Shown here: positions 10,051-19,747 of the stretch, piece after piece | Layout: each line of letters begins with the position of its first letter | Position numbering within the stretch: the stretch's first letter is position 1 | Assembly: GCA_025558095.1 (NCBI GenBank) | Contig: JAIVFI010000023.1 | Span: 496,001 to 560,000 of the forward strand | Source of the DNA: Hyaloraphidium curvatum | Taxonomy: Eukaryota; Monoblepharomycota; Hyaloraphidiomycetes; Hyaloraphidiales; Hyaloraphidiaceae | DNA length: 64,000 bases | Direction of reading: 5' to 3' | Translations under genes and position numbers: made by a program | The notes under the pieces: generated by a model | What the model saw: only the letters and a program-made list of their open reading frames with translations | Database searches by the model: none | What the model was told of the DNA's origin: nothing

Positions 10051-10480
10051 GGCGGATATGTGGGGGGCACGGGGGCGAAGGGATGCAGCTGCCCTTCGAG
10101 ACAATCAAGCCCGCCCCCGCCGATGATACAGGCCAAATTGGCCAAATTGCTTGGATGCGGCAAGATAGGCATCTACGGATCAGAAGACGGCATCGCATCC
10201 GCGGCCTTTGTGGTCCGGGATCAAGACCTCTTTAGGGCCATGACGCGAAGGTGACCGGTCCCGGCGGCCACATCCGTGCCGCAGCGTACGCATCGCATCC
10301 ACATCGCCATCAACTTTGCATCGATGTCGATGATTAGCTACCCGAAACCCTGCCTGCTGATCGGCGCGAGGGAAGTCAGTCAGTGAAACGACCGCCACCA
10401 GCCCGTCTCCGTCAGGGCCGTTCTCTTGCGCGTGCCCTGGGGCGCGGACGGGCCCGTGGCCCGCTGGGGCAGAGAACGAT

Positions 10481-12571
10481 ATGTTCGAGAGTGCAGACGA
10501 GTGCTTTAGCCGGGGCGTCAAGTTCGCGACCGGCGATGGCATGGCCAAGAACTTTGTGGAGGCAGTCAAGTGGTTCCGCAGGGCGGCGGACAAGGGCCAC
10601 GCGGAGGCGCAGCTCAGCCTCGGATTCCTCTACGGCATCGAAGAGGATGTTACCCAGGACTACGCCGAGGCCGTGCGGTGGTACCGCAAGGCGGCCGATC
10701 AGGGAAACGCGACGGCGCAGAACAACCTCGGGCTCTGCTACCAGAACGGCTTGGGCATTGCCCAGAACTCTGCCGAGGCCGCGCGATGGTACCGCAAGGC
10801 GGCCGACCAGGACTATGTGCTCGGACAGTACAACCTCGCACTCTGCTACGAATACGGCACGGGCGCTCCCAAGGACCTGCCCCCATGGCGCTGGAGCTGT
10901 ACCGGAAGGCGTCGGCCCAAGGAGCAGAGGAAGCGACGGCCGGCCTCGAGAGGATGCAGGCAGCCATGGTCGCGGCGCAGGATGCGGAAGCCGAGGCCCG
11001 GCGCCGCCGGGAGGAGGAGCTGGCCCACGAGCGGGAGAAGCTCGAGCTCCAACGCCGGCGTGCGGAGGCGGAGGCGGCGAAGCGGGAGCGGGCGGCGGCC
11101 GACGCGCGGCGAAGGCTGGAAGCCGAGGCCGAGGCGCGCCGCCGTCGGGAGGAGGACCTGGCGCTCGAGCTCGAGAAGCTGGAGATCCAGCGGCGCAGGG
11201 CGGAGATCGAGAGCGAGGCCAAGGCGAGGGAGCTGGCGCAGCTGGCCGAGAGGTTGAAGCTGGAGCAGCAGCTGGCGGCGCTCAAGGTCGACGGCACCCG
11301 AATGCCGGGCGACGGATCGGCCCGAACCGCTGTTCCCAGCCCTCCTGGAAGCGCGGGCACGGATCGCACGCGGGTCGAGGACACCAAGGGCAACAAGGCC
11401 TACCAGTACCGCGGGCTGGGCGGGGCGACGATCCGCTACGCGCCGCCCGAGTTCTTCGAGGACGAGCCGCAGCGCAAGGCATCGGACGTGTGGACTTTTG
11501 CGATGATGTGCTACCCAGTATTCTCGCGTGGACGGGATCCGTACGACCACCTCAATTCCGCGCCAGCAGTCGGTGGCCGCGCATCCAGCCCGTCAGTCGC
11601 CTCTAATCGAGAGCCCCCCAGATCATGAAGGCCATATTCCGTGAGGAGCGGCCGCCGCGGCCGAATGGGGTCCCCGACCCCGTGTGGGAGCTGATGGTTT
11701 CGTGCTGGGCCGAGGAGATTGGTCGCGGTCGCGACGGCCCTGAAGCGCGCTGCGGAGCAGCCCGCCGTGCAGAAGCCTGCATCGGTCGCCGACCAGGCAT
11801 CCGACTTGGACCCCTCGTCCCCGTACCGCAAGTACGTCGGCAAGGACCTGACGGCGACCCGGCCGCACGCCGCTGCGAAGGGAACAGAGCTCGCCGTGAC
11901 CGTGGGCGATGTGATCCGCCTCATCGATATCAACAGGGACCTCTGGGCCCGGGGCCGCAACGTCAGGACCTGGGCGACCGGGTGGTTTCCCCTCACTTGC
12001 TTCGCCGCCGACACCGGTGCCGCCAAGTCGGACGCCGGGCCCGACCCGTCCTTGCCGTACAAGAAGTACGAGGGCAAGAACCTGACGGTCACCAAGCCGT
12101 ACACGGCCAGCAAGGCGTCGGAGTTGTCGGTTGCCAAGGGCGACGTCGGTGGGTACCATATTGGACGGGCGCGGTGTCACGGCTAGGGCGCTGGCCCGAG
12201 CCGGAGCTGCGTACGACTGGAGGGGAAGGCATAGCTGCTGCAGGACTCTGTCTATGGGCGTGACGGAATGGTGACTACAATGCTTGGAGCCGTCCCCATA
12301 TCCTCTGCGGCAGCGTCCCTCTGACGTAGCCTGCATCCTCTCTGTCCCCTGCATCCTCTCCATCCCTCTCACTCCCGCTGACTCATGCCCATCCTGGTCC
12401 CGAACGGGCGGTGCAGTCCGTCCGTTCACACGCGGGTTTGCTCAAGCCGATCACCCCGCACCCGCAGTCACCATCAACGAGATCAACCGCGACCTCTGGA
12501 CATACGGCACCAACGTCAAGACCCAGCGGTCCGGAAGATTCCCCTTGACCTCGTTCTCGGCCACCAAATGA
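10481..12571 (+). CDS. mosaic gene: Sel1 repeats, coiled coil, kinase C-lobe remnant, two SH3 domains (frame-broken)
   Basis: Residues 1-135 are Sel1-like repeats (AVKWFRRAADKGHAEAQLSLG, AVRWYRKAADQGNATAQNNLG, AARWYRKAADQDY...). At 10880-10884 a run of five C breaks the frame: the repeat continues (MALELYRKASAQGAEEA) only in the next frame. A charged coiled coil follows (10950-11290), then a protein-kinase C-lobe piece: YRGLGGATIRYAPPEFF, KASDVWTFAMMCY, then after a probable intron (about 11570-11632) MKAIFREERPPRPNG and VWELMVSCWAEE. No N-lobe, HRD or DFG is present. Two SH3 domains end the gene: 11833-11997 (LTATRPHAAAKGTELAVTVGD..GWFPLTCF) and 12067-12571, the latter split by a clean 319-nt intron 12149-12467. 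The joint between kinase and first SH3 could not be resolved. Either a decaying gene or one with an assembly indel. Confidence 0.6.
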
Positions 12572-12734
12572 GCAAGAGACCGGGGTGTATTGGACGAGCG
12601 GGCATTCGAGAGCATACTAGACGACCACGCTGTATGCGCACTGTACGCAAGTAGGACATCGCGGCTGTTCCGCGTGCACGACCCAGCCTGAATTTCATCC
12701 CGTGCAGCGCAACCGAGGGCCCGCGGCGTCCGTC
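12572..12734. other. spacer before the duplicated segment
   Basis: No gene seen. From about 12688 it already resembles the sequence at about 14492 upstream of the second copy (a shared CATCCCGTGCAG stretch), with an extra ~18 bp in this copy. Confidence 0.4.
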
Positions 12735-13222
12735 TAATGCCCTCGTGCTCTATCGCTCTATTAGCATCAAGACACACATCGCATCTACCCCGCGATGCTG
12801 CAGTAGTACAGCGCGTCGACCGGCTGCGCAGGGTACTGCTTCCCCCCCGACGAGAGAGCCTTCTTCGCACGATCACGACTAGCGAACCAGCAATGCGCCC
12901 AATGATCCATCACGGGCACACGGTCTCCAGCGTCACCACCACCCCGAATCCGTTCAGCACCGAAAACAGCGCCACCGAGAGCGTCACCAGGGTCACGTCC
13001 TGATGACGCCGTACGACACGACGACCCCCAGGAACCTGGCGCTGTACCTCCCCGCATCCAGGTACGTCGCGAGCAGGTCCGCGTCGGCGGCCGCGGCGTC
13101 GATCAGCCCGCCTGGGGCGCCGGCGGTGAGCGCCTAGCGGGGGGCCTCGCGCAGGGCGAGCGCGGCGTCGCCGACCAGCCCGCGGATCGAGGACACCTGC
13201 GCGTTGGCCGCCGCAACGTTCA
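12735..13222. repeat. segmental duplication, copy A (pseudogene copy)
   Basis: This 488-bp segment matches 14522-15009 at a constant offset of 1,787 bp with only about five substitutions seen by eye and no indels. On the minus strand it encodes the C-terminal part of the multipass membrane protein and the SDR-tail-like fragment. In copy A a Glu codon (GAG in copy B) is TAG at 13136-13134, so the membrane-protein fragment carries a nonsense mutation. Similarity stops abruptly near 13222, leaving the fragment without the rest of its gene. Confidence 0.88.
12785..13136 (-). pseudogene. truncated membrane-protein C-terminus plus SDR-tail fragment (copy A)
   Basis: The minus strand reads the end of the membrane-protein family (DADLLATYLDAGRYSARFLG, VVVSYGVIRT, then stop), followed in another frame by VTLVTLSVALFSVLNGFG..VTLETVCP and by an SDR-like tail (GKQYPAQPVDALYYCSIAG). 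It is broken upstream by the TAG at 13136-13134 and has no 5' gene portion, so it is very unlikely to make protein. Confidence 0.75.
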
Positions 13223-13373
13223 AGGTTGGAGCAGAGCGCTTCGTGAATTGGGTCGACATTAGAAGGAATCTCATGACTAACACTCGAGTACATGCACCAT
13301 GCAGCAGTAGCCCACAACTGGAGCCGAAAACTGGAAGAGCCTATCGTTCATTCTTTGACGTTGGCCTGCACCG

Positions 13374-14132
13374 CTACAAGCTCAACTGAGCGAAGTTGAG
13401 CTGAGACTTTGAGATCCCCAAGTGCTTCGCAAGGCGAAGCCGACGGTTTCGGGACCGAGCTGAATGTTCCCCATCTTCTGCTTCCGAATCGCTAGGATCG
13501 TCCTGGTAGAACTGGAGAGCCTTTTTCGATTTGTCCGAGTTCCAGATGTTGACGGTCCCATTCGGCAGCGTCTCGTTTCCGGCCACGAGCAAGTTTGCAA
13601 TTGCGATGCTCTCTGCCCACGGCTGGTCAAGAGCGTTGCGCCCTCCCGCGTCCTTCGGCCACACGATTCGATCATCGCGGCCCAGCAAACTGTTCGCGTG
13701 GAGGACTCGAAGGCGATCGAAGCCAATGTCGAGTGCTCCGACCTTGGTGTCCAGGGCCACGACCTTGGTGTCCAGGGCCGCGACCTTGTCTTCCAGGGCC
13801 GCGACCTTGGTTTCCAGCGCCGCGACCTTGGTTTCCAGCGCCGCGATCTTGGTTTCCAGCGCCGCAACCCTCGTGCCCAACTCTCCGACCTTGGCCTCAA
13901 GTGTACCGAGCTTGGAGCCGACCCGTGCCTCGAGTTCGTTGAGGGCGGTCTTCAGCCGAGCGTCGCTCCTCGCTTCAGACTCTTTCAGCGCGGTGTCCAG
14001 CCGGGCGTCGGTCCTCGCTTCGAGTTCCTGGAGGCGGTCTCCGAATCTCGTCTCAAGCGCAGCGAGGGCGGCCGTGAACCACGCCGGCGCCACGGCGTCC
14101 AGCGCAGCCAACGGCACATTTGCTGCCTCCAT
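13374..14132 (-). CDS. heptad-repeat coiled-coil protein
   Basis: Single exon, 252 residues. After an Ala/Leu-rich start (MEAANVPLAALDAVAPAWF), residues 25-130 form a long predicted coiled coil built from seven-residue units such as ALETKVA, ALEDKVA, ALDTKVV, with repeated LEAR/DARL units before them. A globular-looking stretch follows (DRLRVLHANSLLGRDDRIVWP, AESIAIANLLVAGNETLPNG, VNIWNSDK), then a basic end (RSRNRRLRLAKHLGISKSQL). No known domain is recognised. The perfect heptad periodicity suggests an oligomerising or scaffold protein. It sits between the two copies of the 488-bp duplication, so the region between the copies carries at least one intact gene. Confidence 0.7.
   Translation of the reverse strand: MEAANVPLAALDAVAPAWFTAALAALETRFGDRLQELEARTDARLDTALKESEARSDARLKTALNELEARVGSKLGTLEAKVGELGTRVAALETKIAALETKVAALETKVAALEDKVAALDTKVVALDTKVGALDIGFDRLRVLHANSLLGRDDRIVWPKDAGGRNALDQPWAESIAIANLLVAGNETLPNGTVNIWNSDKSKKALQFYQDDPSDSEAEDGEHSARSRNRRLRLAKHLGISKSQLNFAQLSL
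13737..13880 (-). repeat. 21-bp coding minisatellite (heptad units)
   Basis: About seven tandem 21-bp units, roughly 'gaccttggtttccagcgccgc' on the plus strand with changes at a few fixed sites. Because 21 bp is seven codons, each unit encodes one coiled-coil heptad (ALETKVA type) of the gene at 13374-14132. Unit gain or loss would lengthen or shorten the coil without breaking the frame. Confidence 0.85.
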
Positions 14133-14521
14133 GTCTGCAGAACGACAAGTGGTCGCCGCGGCGCGAAAGGAGGGGACGTGTTAGTCCGGCAGAGTGTAGC
14201 GAGCGACCGGGCGCGGGTCCGCGTGAGGCAGAAGCACCCGCTACTCACCGAACTGCGCCGTCCTAACCGCGGTCTTCGCTCGTCTTTGCCGTAGTCGGTC
14301 TCCTGCCTTTGGTTCCTGCGCGGGCTCGGCGCAATGGCGACCGGACCGCGGGACTGCACCGCCACCAGACTCAAATCAACCTGCACTCCTTAGCCGGTAT
14401 AGAAATGTGGATCCAATTCGTAGGGTCGAAGCAAGCGCAAAGAAGAACAGCGACCACCGAGAACAATACGTAAGGAGGGACGTCGCGACCGCAGCCTGAC
14501 TTCCATCCCGTGCAGTCCCTC

Positions 14522-15009
14522 CAATGCCCTCGTGCTCTATCGCTCTATTAGCATCAAGACACACATCGCATCTACCCCGCGATGCTGCAGTAGTACAGCG
14601 CGTCGACCGGCTGCGCAGGGTACTGCTTCCCCCCCGACGAGAGAGCCTTCTTCGCACGATCACGACTCGCGAACCAGCAATGCGCCCAATGATCCATCAC
14701 GGGCACACGGTCTCCAGCGTCACCACCACCCCGAATCCGTTCAGCACCGAAAACAGCGCCACCGAGAGCGTCACCAGGGTCACGTCCTGATGACGCCGTA
14801 CGACACGACGACCCCCAGGAACCTGGCGCTGTACCTCCCCGCATCCAGGTACGTCGCGAGCAGGTCCGCGTCGGCGGCCGCGGCGTCGATCAGCCCGCCT
14901 GGGGCGCCGGCGGCGAGCGCCTCGCGGGGGGCCTCGCGCAGGGCGAGCGCGGCGTCGCCGACCAGCCCGCGGATCGAGGACACCTGTGCGTTGGCCGCCG
15001 CGACGTTGA
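14522..15009. repeat. segmental duplication, copy B
   Basis: Partner of 12735-13222, without the nonsense codon. It is continuous with the rest of the membrane-protein gene (to 16149), so copy B is the source-like copy and copy A a partial duplicate. Confidence 0.88.
14572..14700 (-). pseudogene. SDR-tail-like fragment downstream of the membrane-protein gene
   Basis: The minus-strand frame VMDHWAHCWFASRDRAKKAL then GGKQYPAQPVDALYYCSIAG-stop closely matches the final exon of the intact SDR at 16415-17654 (CWVVSGTGGEAKQYPA, APINALDYCSIAG-stop). No start codon, Rossmann part or splice-linked exon is seen for it here. It looks like a stray copy of a terminal exon. The same fragment occurs in copy A near 12785. 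It could also be a 3' exon used by the neighbouring gene. Confidence 0.55.
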
Positions 15010-16149
15010 CCAGGTCCACCAGCGCAACTGCGGCGACGTAGAGGGGGTACACGACGTAGACCGCGGGGAGGCAGGAGAATGCGAGGACGTTGGCGAGGCC
15101 GCAGGCCACCGCGACGCCGGCCGAGATCAGCTGCGACCGCGCCGTGTTGAACCATCCGATGCGGCCGCGCCAGGCGGTGGCGAGGTGCGCGTGCAGGTCC
15201 ATGAAGAGATCCCGCCGCCGCGGGTTGCGGGAGAAGGGGGAGCCCGAGTCCAGGGCGGCACGGTACCGGTCCACGATCTCATCGAGCGCGCGCTTCATCG
15301 CTCGGTGCGCTACGCGGTGCGAGACGTCGAGCAGGGGCACGTTGGTGGAGAAGCGGACGACGCTGACCGTGAGTGTGTAGGACGTGATCGCGAGGAGGAG
15401 CAGGGCGGCGGAGGCGGCGGACCAGGGCGTTCCCCACGCGGCGGCAGCGGTGGCGGGGGAGACCAGCGGGGTCCAGTAGTGCAGCAGGCCGCAGAACACG
15501 ATCACGGCGAGTTTCGACGCGGCCTCCAGAACGCGGAGGAGGCCCGCGCGCCGCGCGATGCCGCTGGCGCAGCGATCGGCCGCGCACGGGCACAGGGGGT
15601 CCTTGGCGTCGTGATCGAGGAGGGGATGAATTTCGCCGAGCTGCCCGTCGACGAGCTGGATCCAGCGGGCCAGGACCGCCGCGCCGTGCCTGGAGAAGTC
15701 GTCGCCGCCACCCGCCGCTGCCACCGGGTCGTGGCGTACGCCGCAAACAGCGCCACGCCAAAGGTGGCCGAGAACATGCTGGAAAAAACGGTTGCGGTGC
15801 CCACGGCGAGCTGCGCGGTGCCGAAGCGCGCGCGGCTGAGGACCCACGGGATCGCGAGCACGGCCGGCTGCGCGACGTTGATGAGCGCGCCGCGGAGGAG
15901 CACGGGGCGCGCCCACGGCTCGAATGCGACCTGCAGCGCAAACATCCGCGCCAGCAGCCGGGACCGCGCAGCCAGCGCCGAGGTGAAGGCGGACAGCGTG
16001 AGGGGCGACGCGGCGCGGGCAGCATCGGCGGGGTCGGGACCGGCCCCGGGACGCGCGGGCAGCAGGAGCAGCCACTCCTCGGGAGACAGTGATAGGGCCC
16101 TGGCGGGGGCCGGAATGTCCACCGAGGTGGAGTCCTTGGCGGCCTCCAT
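14697..16149 (-). pseudogene. multipass membrane protein of unknown family, frame-broken (paralogue 1)
   Basis: Starts at the ATG at 16149 (MEAAKDSTSVDIPAP) and reads EEWLLLLPARPG, ALQVAFEPWARPVLLRGAL and ARFGTAQLAVGTATVFSSMF in one frame. At about 15715-15735 the homologous protein continues in another frame (DDFSRHGAAVLARWIQ), with no room for an intron. That frame runs through several hydrophobic segments and the motifs VVRFSTNVPLLDVSHRVAHR, DLFMDLHAHLATAWRGRIGW, LVDLVNVAAANAQ, ending at 14780 (VVVSYGVIRT). The expected last helix (SVALFSVLNGFGVVVTLE) lies in a third frame down to 14697. The paralogue at 30179-31724 keeps these parts in one frame. The family is not recognised; function unknown. 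Confidence 0.65.
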
Positions 16150-16414
16150 TGGATCGACGACTCGACGAGGCGATGGAATTCTCAGGAAGCTTCCGCCGCC
16201 AAGAACCAACGACGGGCGGGAGACGGTCCTTCATCTACAGATAAAATGCACTGGCGGACTGCCGCGAACCAAAGTAACAGGAGCGGCCGATCGTTTCTCT
16301 GGTGATAGCAATATGCTTGGCATGCACACCTGTGTTCCACCAGATCGACTCCTGTAGCAGTCCCAGTACGGACTGCTGACCTCAGACTTCACGGTCCAGT
16401 GATCCCCGTACTCT

Positions 16415-17654
16415 CTAGCCCGCAATGCTGCAGTAGTCCAGCGCGTTGATCGGCGCAGCCGGGTACTGCTTCGCCTCGCCCCCCGTGCCCGAGACGACCC
16501 AGCACGTGCCCCGGCACTTCTCGTCGTCCTCGATGGTCATGATGTACGCGTCGATGAGCTTGTCCATCGGGGTCCTGCGGCGGGATCGGGTCAGGGATCG
16601 GTGCGGAGTGAGGCGTCGCGTCGGGGGCAGCGATTCGACCGCCGTCGGCGTGCCGACGCCGCCGATCTGGGTACCCACCATCCGCCGAGGGTCTTGACGG
16701 CGTTGGCAAAGAACGGGTCCTTCTCGACGAGATCCTCGGCCGTCTTGATCCCCTTCTGCGGACGGGAGCGGGGGCTCAGCTTCTTGCCTTCGGTTCCGTG
16801 CACCGCCGAAGCCGCACCTCGGCGAACCGTCCTTTCGTGAATATGGGGGTGAAGGTCATCCCTGGGAGCTGCAGAAATCCACCGTACATGAGGTCCTTTG
16901 TTCGAAGTGTCGATTTGCACCCACAATTGCGTTGTACCGCGCCTTGCTCTTGCCGCGCGCGCGCTGGTCCATCAGAAACTGGGAGTTCGTCGTGAACATG
17001 AGCTGCGCGGCCTTGGTCGTCGCGTCTAAAAGGCCCCCATCAGTGAACCCGCTCCTCCTGCCCATGGCGCGCCTCACAGCTCATGCACGGGTGGTTCGTG
17101 ATGGCCGCCAGCGACGACGTCACGACAAACACCCCCGCCTTGTCCTCTTTGAGCCAGTGCGTGCTCGCCAGCCTCCCCAAGACCATCGTCCCGACCAGGT
17201 TGCCCTGGATCCCCCTCTCCCACTCCCCGTCGTCGGGCTTGTCCAAAAGCCGGAGCCAAGCCTGACACGAGAAGCCGGCGTTCGCGACGACGATGTCCAG
17301 ACCGCCCAGCCGCTCCGCCGCCTCCGCGAACGCGGCCTTGACCTCGTCCTCCTTCCCGGCGTCCATCTTGACGAACGACAGCGCGTCCTCGCCCGCGCCG
17401 AGCTCCGTGCGGAGCTGGGAGAGGACCTCCGACGCGAGCTCCGCGTTCCTGTTGGCCACGACGACGCGGGCGCCTTTCTCGAGGAGGCGGCGGGTCAGCG
17501 CGAGGCCGATGCCCTGGAATCGAGGTATTCGGGCCGGGAGCAGAGGCGTGGAGCGGAGAGCACGTCAGCGCTCCGGACGGCCCGGGCACGCGCGGGAGGG
17601 GCGAACCTCGGTGCCGCCCGTCACCAGCGCGGATTTGCCCTTGATCTCGAACAT
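16415..17654 (-). CDS. short-chain dehydrogenase/reductase (SDR)
   Basis: Six exons: 17654-17607, 17513-17078, 17025-16925, 16868-16818, 16755-16679, 16574-16415 (873 nt, 290 aa; introns 93, 52, 56, 62 and 104 nt). The cofactor motif TGGTEGIG is formed by joining exons 1 and 2; VVANRN follows, then DIVVANAGF (NAG motif), VVTSSLAAI (catalytic Ser about 149/150) and YATTKAA (Tyr162/Lys166), where the tyrosine codon is created exactly at the exon 2/3 junction. A PG motif (NAILPGMTFTP) appears after splicing exons 3/4. These are classical NAD(P)-dependent SDR features; the substrate is unknown. The C-terminus has an unusual Cys-containing tail (CRGTCWVVSG..ALDYCSIAG) that recurs nearby as pseudo-exons. 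Confidence 0.9.
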
Positions 17655-18009
17655 TATCGCGGTCTTTCGCGGGCAGATGAGGGGAATGCGCCGGTGCAGG
17701 AGATGGGTGTGGATGTTTGGTCGGGCCGCCGCGGCGCCGCCACCGTCGCGTCACTTTGGGCCACCCACCCGGCGAGTCAGACTCCGCGGATCAGGAGATT
17801 CGCGAGGGGACGTTGCGGGACTGCGTTGAGGAAGCGACGAGCGGGATTCGACCGGCGCCGTAGCGGGGCGTAGCGCCCTCTTGGCGTGTCTCCCACCCGG
17901 ACCCCCGTGTCTCGCCTCCTTCCCTCCCTCTCCGAGGACACCGTCCCGGCCACTCGGCCCTCCGTCGCTTGCCTATCCTATCCCCTTTCCTCCGCACGCA
18001 CATCCCACC
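17655..18009. promoter_or_regulatory. divergent intergenic region, SDR / 2OG oxygenase
   Basis: 355 bp separate the head-to-head SDR (minus) and dioxygenase (plus). It is C/T-rich just upstream of 18010 (CCTCTCC, CTTTCCTCC), a composition common upstream of fungal start sites. No specific element is recognised. Confidence 0.4.
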
Positions 18010-19228
18010 ATGCCCTCCGGGGACCCTCCCGCCTCCGTCGAGGTCCCCTGGAACGACGCCCTGCCCACCGCCTCCCTCCCCCGCGTCGACTTCTCCCTCC
18101 TCAGCTCCCCGGACCCCTCCATCCGCGCCCCCGAGCTCGCGAAGCTGGGGGAGGCCGCGAAGACGGTGGGGTTCTTCCTGCTGGCCAACCCGCCGTTTGG
18201 CAGGGGCGAGGTGGCGGAGCAGTTTGACCTGGCGGAGGGGCTGTTCAAGCTGCCGGCTGAGGAAAAGGAGCCTTACAACATGGGCGTAAAGGGCGAGTTT
18301 GCGGGGTACAAGACGCAGGGTCAGATGCTGCTGGGGCCCGACGGGAGGAAGGACATTAACGAGAGCTATCAGGTTCGTCGTCAGCGGGGGTACTGCCCCA
18401 GTCCTTTGTGCTGACGCACCGCTTTTCAAGATCCGCAAGTTCGTCAACGGCGACGGCGGCGACCAGCCCGCCTTCCTCGAGGAGAACAAGGAGAGCATCG
18501 AGCGCTTCCAGCGCAAGTGCCACTCGACGTGCCTCTCCCTCCTCCGCTCCCTCGCCGCCGTCCTCGGCATCCCCGAGGACCACTTCGACCCGCTGCACCG
18601 GTACGAGGCCAAGTGCGGCTCCGTGCTGCGGTACGTCCGGTACCCCGCGCCGCCGCCGGAATCGGAGGACGATCCCGAGGGGAGGAGGATGGCGCAGCAC
18701 ACGGATCTGGGGACCATCACGCTGCTGTGGAGCACCGAGGGGGTGGGGGGGCTGCAGGTGCTGAGCCCGCAGGGGGAGTGGGAGTGGGTCAAGCCGCAGC
18801 CGGGGTGCGCTATTGGTGGGTTGTCCGCGGCGGTTGCGGCCATGCGACTGACGGGGAGGCTCTGACAGTCAACCTGGGGGACTCGATCGCCGCGTGGACG
18901 GGCGGCGCGCTCAAGAGCAACCTGCATCGCGTGGTCAGGCCGCCACCGGGGACGCCGCAGGTGGGCAGGTACACGGTTGTCTACTTCGTCCGGCCAGAGG
19001 TAGGCTTGCAATTCGTCGATGGCCGGCCCGTTGCTGATCGCCGGGCAGGACGACGTCCCCATGTCGCCGATCCCCGGGTTCGGCGAAACGGACCCGGCGC
19101 AGCCGGTCAAGACGGCCAAGGAGTGGATCAGCAACCGGGTCAAGAACCTGATGGTCAAGAACGACGGGGGCAACTGGAAGGAGTTCGAGAAGGGGGCCAA
19201 GTGGGCGGGGCAGGAGGCCAAGAACTGA
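18010..19228 (+). CDS. 2-oxoglutarate/Fe(II) oxygenase, isopenicillin N synthase-like
   Basis: Exons 18010-18372, 18431-18815, 18869-18999, 19049-19228 (1,059 nt, 352 aa; introns 58, 53 and 49 nt). The N-terminal DIOX_N pattern is visible (LPRVDFSLLSS..LGEAAKTVGFFLLANPP, GLFKLPAEEKEPYNM, GYKTQGQ). The jelly-roll core gives the iron ligands H-x-D in MAQHTDLGTITLLW (about 211/213) and the distal His in SNLHRVVRPP (about 269), and the 2OG-binding Arg is expected nearby (GRYTVVYFVRP). The family hydroxylates, desaturates or cyclises small metabolites. The last exon is a charged tail (KTAKEWISNRVKN..KWAGQEAKN) not seen in most members. The start ATG is in ACCATGC context. Substrate unknown; no secondary-metabolite cluster is visible beside it. 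Confidence 0.9.
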
Positions 19229-19286
19229 ACGGGCATTCGAATGAGTTTTGTTATCCTCCGAGCGCACAACATGCTGCTCCTGGCAA

Positions 19287-19747
19287 TCATCCGTGAACCT
19301 GGCTTCGGCCCCCTCCGTGCGGCATCGTCGCAGCGCCGGTCCCACGCGCTGTTGCGCGGCATCGATCAGTGCCAATCGCCGAAAGAACCGACCGGGACCA
19401 ACATTGGTTGACCATGCCCGGCGCCGCCCTGTCTTTCGGGTTGTTCTTCGACGCTTTTGTAAGCGGCTGCACTTCGCCTTCCTTCAGGATGAACTCGATG
19501 ACGTCCGTGGAGTTGCTGGTGCCGAAGACGCTGTCGAGGACGGCCTTGGAGGGCCGGGTCGCGATGCCTTCGGCGCCTCCGGTCGCATGCTCGAAGACGT
19601 CAAAGACTGGGGGCGGAAGATGAGGTCGAGAAGCGCGTTAGCCGGCGAGACGGTCCCACGCTGCACGACCTCGACCATCGGAATGCTCTTGTCCTTGCGC
19701 CACTTTTCCACCATTCCGCGGTTCACCAGCACCTCGAAGAGCGGCAT
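19287..19747 (-). CDS. Rtc3/SBDS-type small protein
   Basis: Exons 19747-19660 and 19606-19287 (408 nt, 135 aa; intron 53 nt). The joined protein begins MPLFEVLVNRGMVEKWRKDK, SIPMVEVVQLFDVFEHATGG, and continues AEGIATRPSKAVLDSVFGTS, STDVIEFILKEGEVQP. This is the FYSH/SBDS N-terminal fold as found alone in yeast Rtc3 (Hgi1), a stress-related RNA-metabolism protein. The C-terminal ~45 residues (KASKNNPKDRAAPGMVNQ...) are less family-like, so a second intron or an earlier end is possible. The full three-domain ribosome-maturation SBDS is not present, so this is the stand-alone form. Confidence 0.82.

Noticed and set aside
7765-10254. Very long plus-strand frame over the acidic and AT-hook genes
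   Set aside because: Antisense shadow in GC-rich DNA. The minus strand encodes clear AT-hook repeats while this frame is Gly/Arg low complexity.
13374-14132. Calling the coiled-coil gene a transposon product because it lies between direct repeats
   Set aside because: No transposase, integrase, terminal inverted repeat or target-site duplication is visible; the flanking repeats are parts of the membrane-protein gene.
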